This document shows, piece after piece, positions 43,214-52,000 of a stretch of 64,000 bases of DNA. Both the position numbers and the translations under genes were made by a program. The notes beneath the pieces were generated by a model. It ran no database searches. It was given only the letters and a program-made list of their open reading frames with translations, and had not been told where the DNA came from. How positions within the stretch are numbered: position 1 is the stretch's first letter; each line of letters opens with the position of its first letter. The DNA comes from Jiangella gansuensis DSM 44835 (GTDB lineage: Bacteria; Actinomycetota; Actinomycetes; Jiangellales; Jiangellaceae): contig NZ_KI911782.1 of assembly GCF_000515395.1 (NCBI RefSeq), forward strand, positions 5,521,781-5,585,780, in the 5' to 3' direction.

Positions 43214-44022
43214 TGGCGGTCGTCGCACTCACCTCTGCTCGCGGCGCGCCCGGCGTGACGACGACGGCACTGGCCATGGCGATGCTCTGGCCGCGGCCGG
43301 TCGTGCTCGTGGAGGCTGACGTCGCGGGCAGCAGCAGTGTCCTCGCCGGATACCTGCGCGGCACGGTGCCGCCCGACCGCGGCCTGGTCAGCCTGGCGGT
43401 GGCGCACCGGCGCGGGGTGCTGGACGAACGCTTCTACGACCAGACCATCGCGCTCATCGAGAACCGGGTCCGGCTGGTACCCGGGCTCGTCAACGCGCAG
43501 CAGGCGGCCAGCATGGACAAGCTGTGGTCGCCGCTGGGCATGGTGCTCGCCAGCCTGGAGCGCACCGGCACCGACGTCATCGTCGACGCCGGCCGGCTCG
43601 GTATGCAGCACGGGCCGATGCCGCTGCTGCGCTCCGCCGACGCCGTCCTGCTGGTCACCCGCACCACCCTGCCGGCGGTCAGCGCGGCCCGGGCCCGCGT
43701 GCATCTGCTGCGCGAGGACCTCGTCGAGCTCGGGCAGGGCGACGACACCCTCGCGGTGCTCCTGGTCGGCGAGGGCCAGCCGTACCGGGCCCGTGAGATC
43801 CGTTCCGCGCTCGGCACTCCCGTACTGGCCGCGATGGCCTGGGACCAAGCCGCGTCGGACTCGCTGAGCCAGGGCGCGCCGTACGGACGCAAGTTCTCAG
43901 CCGCGCCTCTGTTCCGCAGCACCCGCGTCCTGATCGGTGCGGTGCACGAGTTGATCGAGCGGCACCGAACCCGGCTCGCTCCCGCCCCGGAGTCACTGAT
44001 CGAGGAGCGCACCTATGGCTGA
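43213..44022 (+). CDS. TadZ/CpaE-like ParA-family protein with atypical P-loop
   Basis: 269 residues of MinD/ParA fold. It begins VVALTSARGAPGVTTTALAM; the P-loop reads GAPGVTTT, with Val where the catalytic Lys of GKTT is expected. The switch-type strand VVLVEADVAGSSS and DVIVDAGRLG replace the usual DxDxxG segments. TadZ/CpaE proteins mark the cell pole or site where the Flp pilus is built and often have altered P-loops. It sits between the SAF gene and TadA, the standard Tad order; it overlaps tadA by 8 bases. Confidence 0.82.
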   Translation: MAVVALTSARGAPGVTTTALAMAMLWPRPVVLVEADVAGSSSVLAGYLRGTVPPDRGLVSLAVAHRRGVLDERFYDQTIALIENRVRLVPGLVNAQQAASMDKLWSPLGMVLASLERTGTDVIVDAGRLGMQHGPMPLLRSADAVLLVTRTTLPAVSAARARVHLLREDLVELGQGDDTLAVLLVGEGQPYRAREIRSALGTPVLAAMAWDQAASDSLSQGAPYGRKFSAAPLFRSTRVLIGAVHELIERHRTRLAPAPESLIEERTYG

Positions 44023-45625
44023 CCCCACGAACGCCGCGGCCAGCCTGGAGAACCTTCCGCTGTTCGCCGAGCCGGAGGGCGGCCACGAACCGTTCGACGA
44101 CTGGGGCGACGGCTCCGGCTCGCTCAGCGGCCCGGCCGGCCAGAGCGACCTGCGCCGTTCGCTGCAGGCGCGGCTCGCCTCGGCCAGCGCGGGCGGCCAC
44201 CGAGGCCGCGGTGCGCCGTCGGGGACGCATGCTCGGCGCGCATCGGACGCCGGGCTCACCGCCCTGGAACGCAACGGCGCGACGCTGCGCCGCGGAGCCG
44301 GCGCGGGCGAGGTCGACTGGGGGCTGGTGCGCGCCTACCGTGAGCAGGCCGCCGATCAGTTGGCCCACGCGCTACGCAGCCGGGAAGGTCTGGACGAGGC
44401 CGGCCGGCGCGAGCTGGGCCGCAGCATCGTCGTCGAACTGCTGGCCGACCACGCCGAGCGGGCGCTCACCAAAGGCCTGCCCATCATCACGCCGGACGAG
44501 CAGATCCAGCTCGCCGAGGCCATCATGGCCGCGCTGTTCGGCCTCGGGCGACTGCAGCCGCTGGTCGACGACCCCGACATCGAGAACATCGAGATCAACG
44601 GGCACGACAACGTCCACCTCATCTACAGCGACGGCCGCATCGTCGACGGCCCCCCGGTCGCCGACAACGACGAGGAGCTCATCGAGACCCTGTCGTTCCT
44701 GGCGACCCGGACCAGCGCCAACGAACGGCCCTTCTCCCCCTCCAACCCGCGACTGCACCTGCGGCTGCGTGACGGGTCGCGGCTCGCCGCCACCGCGTGG
44801 ATCACGCCACGCCCGGTGGCCGTCATCCGCCGGCACCGGCTCACCGACATCGGCGTCGCGGACCTCGTCGAACTCGACATGCTCAGCCCGGCCGCCGCGG
44901 CGTTCCTGACCGCGGCCGTCCGTGCCCGCAAGAGCCTGGTCGTCTCCGGCGCGCAGGGGGCCGGCAAGACGACACTGGTGCGAGCCCTCACCAACGAACT
45001 GGATCCGATGGAGCGCATCGGCACCATCGAGACGGAGTACGAACTCCACCTGCACGACATGCCCGAACGGCACAAGCGCATCGTGGCCTGGGAGGCACGT
45101 CCGGGCAGCGGCGAGCGCGGCCCGGACGGCCGGGCCGTCGGCGAGATCACCCTCGACGACCTCGTATACGACTCCCTGCGCATGAACCTGTCCCGGCTGA
45201 TCGTCGGCGAGGTCCGCGGCCGCGAGGTGCTGCCGATGTTCAAGGCCATGCAGTCCGGCGCCGGCTCCCTGTCCACCACGCACGCCCACTCCGCCCGGGC
45301 AGCCATCGAGCGGCTCGTCACCTGCGCCATGGAGGCCGGCCAGCACGTCACCGAGTCGTTCGCATACCGCCAGATCGCCGAACACATCGATCTGGTGGTG
45401 CAGATCGAGATGCGCGACGACAGCCACTCCGGCGGCAAGCGGACCCGGTACATCAGCGAGATCATCGCCATCGAGCCGGGTGAGCACGGGCTGCCCGCCG
45501 TCACCGACGTCTTCCACCCCGGGCCGGACGGACACGCCACACCCGGCACGCCGCCGATCTGGCTGCCTGACCTCGAGCGGGTCGGCTTCAACCCGCGGCT
45601 GCTCGACCACGGGAGCGCGCCATGA
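44015..45625 (+). CDS. tadA: Flp pilus motor ATPase TadA (CpaF family)
   Basis: 536 residues. Hexameric secretion ATPase that polymerises Flp pilin. Motifs: N-terminal helical region with GRLQPLVDDPDIENIEINGH, Walker A SGAQGAGKTTLVRAL (about residue 311), Asp box ETEYELHLHD, Walker B LIVGEVRGREVLPMFKAMQS, and His box GSLSTTHAHSARAAIERLV. All catalytic features are intact, in contrast to the FtsK-like protein of the neighbouring operon. The first 90 residues are disordered and Ser/Gly-rich. The stop overlaps tadB by four bases. Confidence 0.95.
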   Translation: MADPTNAAASLENLPLFAEPEGGHEPFDDWGDGSGSLSGPAGQSDLRRSLQARLASASAGGHRGRGAPSGTHARRASDAGLTALERNGATLRRGAGAGEVDWGLVRAYREQAADQLAHALRSREGLDEAGRRELGRSIVVELLADHAERALTKGLPIITPDEQIQLAEAIMAALFGLGRLQPLVDDPDIENIEINGHDNVHLIYSDGRIVDGPPVADNDEELIETLSFLATRTSANERPFSPSNPRLHLRLRDGSRLAATAWITPRPVAVIRRHRLTDIGVADLVELDMLSPAAAAFLTAAVRARKSLVVSGAQGAGKTTLVRALTNELDPMERIGTIETEYELHLHDMPERHKRIVAWEARPGSGERGPDGRAVGEITLDDLVYDSLRMNLSRLIVGEVRGREVLPMFKAMQSGAGSLSTTHAHSARAAIERLVTCAMEAGQHVTESFAYRQIAEHIDLVVQIEMRDDSHSGGKRTRYISEIIAIEPGEHGLPAVTDVFHPGPDGHATPGTPPIWLPDLERVGFNPRLLDHGSAP

Positions 45626-46530
45626 CACCGTTCGCGGCGGCGCTGGCCGCGGTCATGGTGCTCGGCGGCCTGATGCTCGTGGTCGTCGGCCTGATCCCGC
45701 AGCCGGCGCGGGCGCGGCCGGCAACCACGGGGCAGCGCCTGAAGGCCAGGTTCGTCAGCGCGACCGGCGGTCGCAATGCGGCGGCCCGGCAGGTTCGGCT
45801 GCTCCTGGGTATCGGGTTCGCCGGCGGCATGGTCGGCTGGCTGGTCACCGGCTGGCTCATCCTCGTGCTGCTGGTGCCCGCCGCGCTGATCGGACTGCCC
45901 GCGCTGCTGGCTCCGCAGGCTTCGGCCACGTCGGTCGCGAAGCTGGAGGCCATGGAGGAGTGGACCCGGTCCCTGGCCGGCGTGCTCACGGTCGGCGTGG
46001 GGCTCGAGCAGGCCATCACGGCGACCATGAAGTCCACGCCCGACGCCATCCGGCCGGAGGTGACGACGCTCGTGGCTCGGCTGCGTGCTCGCTGGCCGAC
46101 GGTCGCGGCGCTGCGGGCGTTCGCCGACGACCTCGACGACGCCACGGGCGACCTGATCGCGTCATCGCTGATCCTCGGCGCCACCCGGCGCGGCGCCGGT
46201 CTGGCCGCGGTGCTGGAAGGGCTGGCGTCGACGGTGGCCCAGGACGTCCAGGTGCGGCGCAAGATCGAAGCGGACCGGTCCAAGCCGCGCACCACGGCCC
46301 GGATGGTCACCGTCATCACGCTGGTCGTGCTGGCGTTCATGACGTTCAACAGCTCCTACATCGAGCCGTACGGCACACCCATCGGGCAGATCGTCCTGAT
46401 CGTGCTGCTCACCTGCTACGTGCTGTGCCTGCTGTGGATGCGCCAGATCACCAAGGCCAAGCCGCTGCCGCGGATCATGGGCTGGGACCTGCGCACCCCA
46501 GCGCCCGACCGGGTGGAGGCGGGCCGGTGA
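45622..46530 (+). CDS. tadB: Flp pilus inner-membrane platform protein TadB
   Basis: 302 residues of the type II secretion F family (GspF/TadB). N-terminal TM pair (FAAALAAVMVLGGLMLVVVG, then GIGFAGGMVGWLVTGWLILV), cytoplasmic four-helix T2SF domain (about 105-225: EWTRSLAGVLTVGVGLEQAI, LIASSLILGATRRGAGLAAV) and two C-terminal TM segments (TVITLVVLAFMTFNSSYI and IVLIVLLTCYVLCLLWM). With TadC it forms the membrane base on which TadA acts. Overlaps of four bases on both sides show tight coupling. Confidence 0.92.
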   Translation: MTPFAAALAAVMVLGGLMLVVVGLIPQPARARPATTGQRLKARFVSATGGRNAAARQVRLLLGIGFAGGMVGWLVTGWLILVLLVPAALIGLPALLAPQASATSVAKLEAMEEWTRSLAGVLTVGVGLEQAITATMKSTPDAIRPEVTTLVARLRARWPTVAALRAFADDLDDATGDLIASSLILGATRRGAGLAAVLEGLASTVAQDVQVRRKIEADRSKPRTTARMVTVITLVVLAFMTFNSSYIEPYGTPIGQIVLIVLLTCYVLCLLWMRQITKAKPLPRIMGWDLRTPAPDRVEAGR

Positions 46531-47432
46531 TCTGGGAACTGGGCATCCTCGCCGGCGCGCTGGCGGGTCTCGGCCTGACGCTCGTGGTCCGTGAGCTGGT
46601 GCCGTCGCATCCGCATCTGCGCGCCACCCTGTTCCGGTTGCACGACACCGGCACCGAGCCGGCCCGGCAGCTCGAGGCGCAGCCCAGCCAGTCGTCGTCG
46701 CTGTTCCAGGACCGGATCGGCCGGTTCCTCGAACAGCGGCTGCCGACCCTGGTCGGGTTCCGGCTCCCCCGCCAGGAGCTCGACCTGCTGCGCATCCCGG
46801 CCTACCGCTACTTCGGCGAGAAGGCGCTGTGGGCGTTGCTGGGGCTGGCCTTCCCGGCCATCCTCGCGCTGACGCTGCGCATCACCGGTGTCGCGCTGCC
46901 GTTCACCGTTCCGGCGTTCGTGGGGCTCATCCTCGCCGTCGTCATGTGGTTCCTGCCGGACATCGAGACCCGGCAGAAGGCCGGCAACGCCCGCGAGGAG
47001 TTCACGCGTGCGCTGGGCGCGTACATCGACCTCGTCGCACTGGAGCGGGCGGGCGGAGCCGGCTCCACCCAGGCGCTGGAGAACGCCGCCGAGGTGGGCG
47101 ACTCGTGGGTGTTCCAGCGCCTGCGCGAAGAGCTGGCGCGGGCTCGCTGGTCGGGCACCACGCCCTGGGAAGGGCTGCACACGCTGTCGGTGCAGCTCGG
47201 TCTCAACGACCTGGACGACCTGGCCGACATCATGCGGCTGTCGGGAGAGGAGGGCGCGACGGTCTACGAGAGCCTGCGCGCACGAGCCAGCGGACTACGT
47301 GACGCGACGCTGTCGGCGGAGCACGCCCGAGCCAACGCCGACAGCGAACGAATGGTCATGCCCGTCGCCCTGCTGGGCGTCGTTTTCATGGCTCTACTGG
47401 CCGCTCCGACGGTGATGCGTATGCTCGAATGA
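46527..47432 (+). CDS. tadC: Flp pilus inner-membrane platform protein TadC
   Basis: 301 residues, second T2SF-family platform protein. N-terminal TM (ELGILAGALAGLGLTLVVRE), a TM pair near 95-145 (ALWALLGLAFPAILALTLRI, PAFVGLILAVVMWFLPDI), then the cytoplasmic T2SF domain (FTRALGAYIDLVALERAGGA, LAQLSVQLGLNDLDDL-like segment) and a final TM (MVMPVALLGVVFMALLAAPT). The GTG start overlaps the tadB stop (GTGA). A 122-base gap follows before the pilin gene, which may carry its own start signal for high pilin expression. Confidence 0.9.
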   Translation: MIWELGILAGALAGLGLTLVVRELVPSHPHLRATLFRLHDTGTEPARQLEAQPSQSSSLFQDRIGRFLEQRLPTLVGFRLPRQELDLLRIPAYRYFGEKALWALLGLAFPAILALTLRITGVALPFTVPAFVGLILAVVMWFLPDIETRQKAGNAREEFTRALGAYIDLVALERAGGAGSTQALENAAEVGDSWVFQRLREELARARWSGTTPWEGLHTLSVQLGLNDLDDLADIMRLSGEEGATVYESLRARASGLRDATLSAEHARANADSERMVMPVALLGVVFMALLAAPTVMRMLE

Positions 47433-47554
47433 TCTTGTCCCTGCATTTCCACGTCGGTAATTCTCCAGGTCCCGCCGTCACAGAAGTCTCCCCGGACATG
47501 CCTACAGCTAGTGACGGGCGCGGACAGCCCGCACCCCCGAGAGGAACCACGCCA

Positions 47555-47755
47555 ATGCTGCAACTCCAGACATGGATGACGGTCCTGTCCGCCGAGCTGC
47601 GCGACCGCTACGCCGACCTGACCGAGCGCCGTCGTGAACAGGGCGCCACCACGCTCGAGTACGTCGTGATCGCCGCCGCGGTGTTCGTCGCCGCCGTGGC
47701 GCTCGTCGGCATCATCATCGGCGTCATCAACCGCGAACAAGCGAAGATCCAGTAG
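47555..47755 (+). CDS. Flp-family major pilin precursor
   Basis: 66 residues. A cytoplasmic leader of 30 residues ends in Gly30; the mature start ATTLEYVVIAAAVFVAAVAL has Glu at +5, the class IVb prepilin signature G|xxxxEY. The rest is one hydrophobic helix and a short tail, as in Flp pilins. ATG 47555 follows CGAGAGGA; an upstream in-frame extension to 47429 looks non-coding. It directly precedes three TadE/G-type genes. It should be cut by a prepilin peptidase, whose gene is not in the window. Confidence 0.88.
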   Translation: MLQLQTWMTVLSAELRDRYADLTERRREQGATTLEYVVIAAAVFVAAVALVGIIIGVINREQAKIQ

Positions 47756-47759
47756 ACCC

Positions 47760-48191
47760 ATGAGCCGCCGGCCACCTGCAGGGCGTCGCCGGCCGCGTCG
47801 TCGCCTCCCGGGGCGTGGCGAACGCGGCGCGGCGACGCTCGAGCTCGTGGTGCTCTTCCCCGTGGTGCTGCTGATCACCTTCGGAGTCATCGAGGGCGCC
47901 CTCTGGTATCACGCCCGCAACGTGGCGCTGGCCGCGGCGGAAGAGGGCGTCCGGGTTGCCACCGTCAACGGCGGCTCCCTCGACGACGGCCTCGCCGAAG
48001 CGCGGTCGTTCGCCGCCCGGGCCGGGGCCGACGGGGTCCTCAGCGCCGTGTCCGTGTCGGGCCGCGGCAGCGAGGCCGAGGTCACCGTCACCGTCGAAGG
48101 GGCGTCGCAGAGCCTGTTCCCGGGCTGGACGGGGCACCAGGTCTCGCAGACGGCCAGCGGCCCGGTCGAGCGTTTCACGGGGCCGGACTGA
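47760..48191 (+). CDS. TadE-like minor pseudopilin
   Basis: 143 residues. A basic leader (RRPPAGRRRPRRRLPGRGER) is followed by GAATLELVVLFPVVLLITFG, a prepilin-type site with Glu at +5 and a single TM helix; the outer domain continues ALWYHARNVALAAAEEGVRV, the TadE motif. TadE/TadF pseudopilins prime or stabilise Flp pili. The gene starts four bases after the pilin stop and is followed at one base by the next TadE-like gene. Confidence 0.85.
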   Translation: MSRRPPAGRRRPRRRLPGRGERGAATLELVVLFPVVLLITFGVIEGALWYHARNVALAAAEEGVRVATVNGGSLDDGLAEARSFAARAGADGVLSAVSVSGRGSEAEVTVTVEGASQSLFPGWTGHQVSQTASGPVERFTGPD

Positions 48192-48192
48192 C

Positions 48193-48630
48193 ATGCGCTG
48201 GTACACGATGAGCAGGGATCGCGGCTCGGCCACCGTCGAGCTGGCGGTCGTGGCGCCCGGCCTGCTCATGATCGTCGCGCTGTTGGTGCTCGGCGGTCGC
48301 ATCACCATCGCCGGCGGCGCGGTCGAGCACGCGGCCGCGGAGGCCGCGCGTACGGCGTCGCTGGCCCGCACCGAGGCGGAGGCCCAGCAGCGCGGTCGCG
48401 ACACCGCCGAAGCCTCGCTCCAGCAGCAGGATCTGCTCTGCGTCGGCGGGCCGTCCATCGAGATCGACACCAGCCAGTTCGGCCGCCCACCGGGCGAACC
48501 GGCCACGGTGGCTGCCCGGGTCACCTGCCGGGTGCAGTTGTCCGACGTCGCCATCCCCGGCCTGCCGGGGTCGCGCGAGATCACCGAGACGGTGCGCAGC
48601 CCGCTCGACACGTATCGGATGCGCGGATGA
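48193..48630 (+). CDS. Second TadE-like pseudopilin
   Basis: 145 residues. Prepilin-type site DRG|SATVELAVVAPGLL with Glu at +5, followed by one TM (LLMIVALLVLGGRITIAGGA) and the TadE-type helix VEHAAAEAARTASLARTEAE. Two Cys (LLCVGG and VTCRV) in the outer domain may form a disulfide. ATG 48193 lies one base after the previous stop, and its stop overlaps the next ATG. Confidence 0.83.
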   Translation: MRWYTMSRDRGSATVELAVVAPGLLMIVALLVLGGRITIAGGAVEHAAAEAARTASLARTEAEAQQRGRDTAEASLQQQDLLCVGGPSIEIDTSQFGRPPGEPATVAARVTCRVQLSDVAIPGLPGSREITETVRSPLDTYRMRG

Positions 48631-49067
48631 GTGCGCGGCGGTGCAGGTCGGCCCGGCCCGGCGGCGAGCGCGGCGCCGTCGCCGTCATCGCCGTCGTCAT
48701 CGTGATGGCGCTGTTCCTGGCCATCGGGCTGGTCGTCGACGGCGGCAGCCGTGTGCGCGCCATGCAGCGGGCCAACGCCATGGCCGCGGAGGCGGCTCGC
48801 ACCGGAGCGCAGGCCGTCATCATCGAGGGCGCCGGAAACGGGCACCCGACCATCGACTTCGGCGAGGCCTGCCGCGCCGCGTCCACCTACATCACGCAGG
48901 CAGGCGGCCAGCCGGCCGACTGCCGGCGGGTCAACGACACCACGGTCCAGGTCGACACCGTCGTCCATTACGACAACGTCTTCCTGTCCCTGATCGGCGA
49001 GCCGACGTCCCAAGCCACCGGCAGCGCGCAGGCGCGGCTGGCGCGCGGCGTCGGCACCGAGGAGTAG
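48627..49067 (+). CDS. TadG-like pilus assembly protein
   Basis: 146 residues. N-terminal GGERGAVAVIAVVIVMALFL then AIGLVVDGGSRVRAMQRANA, the pattern of TadG-related proteins; unlike the two preceding proteins the +5 position after Gly is Ile, not Glu, so it is probably not processed. The outer domain has two Cys (EACRAAS, ADCRRV) spaced as in small TadG proteins, but the VWA domain of full-length TadG is absent. It is coupled by a four-base overlap to the TadE-like gene. Confidence 0.8.
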   Translation: MSARRCRSARPGGERGAVAVIAVVIVMALFLAIGLVVDGGSRVRAMQRANAMAAEAARTGAQAVIIEGAGNGHPTIDFGEACRAASTYITQAGGQPADCRRVNDTTVQVDTVVHYDNVFLSLIGEPTSQATGSAQARLARGVGTEE

Positions 49068-49079
49068 AGGAGCGTCCCC

Positions 49080-52000
49080 GTGCCTACTCGGACACATCGC
49101 ACCGCCCGCCCCAGGCGCACGGCCGGATCCGTCCTCCGCGGCCTGGGAGCGTTGATCGTCATCGTCGCCGTGCTGGTGGGCATCCCGCTGGCCCTGGTCG
49201 CGATCAGCGGCAACCCACTACCGGACTCCATGCCCACCTGGGCCGACGTCGAGTCCGCGCTCACCGCGCCGGACGACGGCTCGCTGTTCCTGAACGCACT
49301 CGTGTGGATCGCCTGGATCGGCTGGGCGACATTCGCGCTCGGCCTGCTGGTGGAGATCCCGGCGGCCTTCAGGGGACGGCGGGCGCCACGGCTGCCGGCG
49401 CTACGGTTCCAGCAGCAAGCAGCCGCCGGGCTGGTCGCCGCGGTGGCCGCCGTGTTCGTCGTCGGACCGGTCGGGATGGCGACAGCGGCCGAGCCGGTCC
49501 AGTCGCCGCATCAGCCCCGTGAGTCGCCGGCACTGACCGCGCCGGAAACTCCCTCCGCCGCCACGGCTTCCACACCCGGACAGAACGCCACCGCGGCAGG
49601 CGCTCCAGCCGGCGAAGCGCCGCCCACCGCCGAGACGGCCGAGGCCGCGCCGGCGCAGCCCACGCACACCGTCCGCGCCGGCGAGTCCCTGTGGCGTATC
49701 GCTCAGCAGGAGCTCGGCGACGGCGCCCGCTGGCCGGAGATCGCCGAGCTGAACTACGGCCGCTCACAGCCCGGCGGGGGCGCCCTGGACGGCACGCACT
49801 GGATCGCGCCGGGCTGGCAACTCCTGCTACCGGCAGACGCCGCGACCCCGGTCGCCGACACCGGCGCCGCGGTACAGCACGTGGTGGTCAGGGGCGACAC
49901 CCTGTGGGGCATCGCCGAACAGCACCTGGGCGACGGAGCCCGGTATCCGGACCTCGTCGAGGCGTCCCGCGACACCGTCCAGCCCGACGGCGACCGCCTG
50001 CGCGACCCCGACCTCATCCGGCCCGGCTGGACCATCACCGTGCCGGCCAGCACCGGTCCGGTCGAGACGCCCGCTCAGCCACCTGCTCAGCCGCCGGCCG
50101 AGGAGCCGGCGGCGCTGACACCGGAAGAGCCAGCGGAGGTTCCGGCGCCGGAGCAGCCCGCCGCCGAGGCGCCGGCCGAGGAGGCACCTGCCGAAGAGGC
50201 GCCCGCCGAGGAGGCGCCCGCCGAGGAACAGCCGGTCGCCGAGGAACCCCAGGTCGAACAGCCGGGCGTCCAGACGGTGTCCGACCCCGACGGTGCCGCC
50301 CTCCCGCTGCGCACGGCCGCCGGCGTGGGAGCCCTCCTGGCCGCCGGTGTGCTGGTCTTCCTGGCCGCCAAGCGCCACTCTCAGCAGCGCCGGCGCGAGC
50401 CGGGGGAACGCATCGCCATGCCGGCCGGAGCGCTCGCCGACACCGAGCAGGAACTGCGCGGCGTGGCCGATCCGATGAGCGTCGAGCTCGTCGACCTCGC
50501 CCTACGCGGCCTGGCCGCCAGCTGCGCCCAGCGCGGCGAGGCGCTGCCGCCGCTGCGCATCGGCCGGCTGACGTCCGAACAGTTCGAGCTCTACCTGACC
50601 GAACCGGCCGAGCTGCCGGAGCCGTTCGTCGCCACCGACCAGGGGCACGTGTGGTTCCTGCCGGCGTCCGCCCGCGACCAGCTCGACGCCGACTCCCTGC
50701 GTGAGGTCCCGGCGCCGTACCCGAGCCTGGTCACCGTCGGGCACGGACCCGAGGACGGCCACCTGCTCCTCGACCTCGAACGGCTCGGAACGCTGGCCGT
50801 CGCCGGGGAGCCGGAGGCCTCGCAGGAGGTGCTGGCGGCGCTGGCGGTGGAGCTCGCCACCAGTCCGTGGGCCGACGACCTCCAGGTCACCCTGGTGGGC
50901 ACCTGCCCAGAGCTCGCCGCCGGGCTGGACACCGGACGCATCCGGCATCTGCCATCGGTCGGCGGGCTGCTCGACGAGCTGAACCGGCGCGCCCGCCAGG
51001 ACCGCGAGGCGTTGGCCGAGTCCGGGGCCTACTCGCTCGACGACGCGCGCGCCAAGGGTGTGGCCGCGGCCACCTGGACACCCGAGATCGTGCTGCTCGG
51101 GCATCCGCTCGACAGCAGTCAGCGCGACCAGCTCGCCGACCTCGTCGATGCCCTCCCACGGATCGCGGTAGCCGCCGTCACCAGCGGCCCCAGCGCCGAG
51201 GGCACCTGGTCGCTGGACCTGTCCGCCGACAACCCCGACGCCGCCGTCCTGCAGCCGGTCGGGGTGGACGTCCAGCCACAGCGGCTCGACCAGCGCCAGT
51301 ACTCCCAGATCCTGGACCTCCTCGGTATCGCTGAACGGCCCGCGGCCCGACCGGAACCCGCCCGTCGGGAACAGCACCGCGAACCACCGGCCGTGCACCA
51401 TGCGCAGCCGGGCCCCGGCCTGCTGGAGAGCCTGGAAGCGGAGTTCGGGCGGGAGCTCGACCACGTTCACAGCAACGGCGCCACCGCAGCTGAGGTGGCT
51501 CCCACCGAGCCGCGCGTCGAGCCGGTCACGGACGCGGAGGGTGTCGCCGATGCGGGCGGCGGCCTTGGTGCCACCGCGACGCCCAACGTGGCGGAGACGG
51601 CTCCCAGCGTGGCGGAGGCGCCTCCAGCCGACACCCCCGTCGACGACGGGCCCACCATCCTGCTGCTGGGTCCGGTCGAGGTCGAAGACGCCACCGGCCC
51701 GGTCGAGCAGTCCAAGTACCGGCAGCTCACCGAGATCGCTGCCTACATCGCGCTGAATCCCGGCCGCGGGCACGCGGCACTCGACGAGGCCATGTGGCCC
51801 GGCAGCCGGGTCACGCAGAACACCCGCAACACCGCGGTCTCCAAGCTGCGGCGCTGGTTCGGCCGCGACCACAACGGCGACGACTACCTGCCGCGGGTCG
51901 ACTCCGGCTACCGGTTCAACCCAGGCGTCACCACCGACTGGGACCAGTGGAACGCGCTGGTCGGTCCCGACCCGGCGGTAGCAGGAACCCAGCAGCTGGT

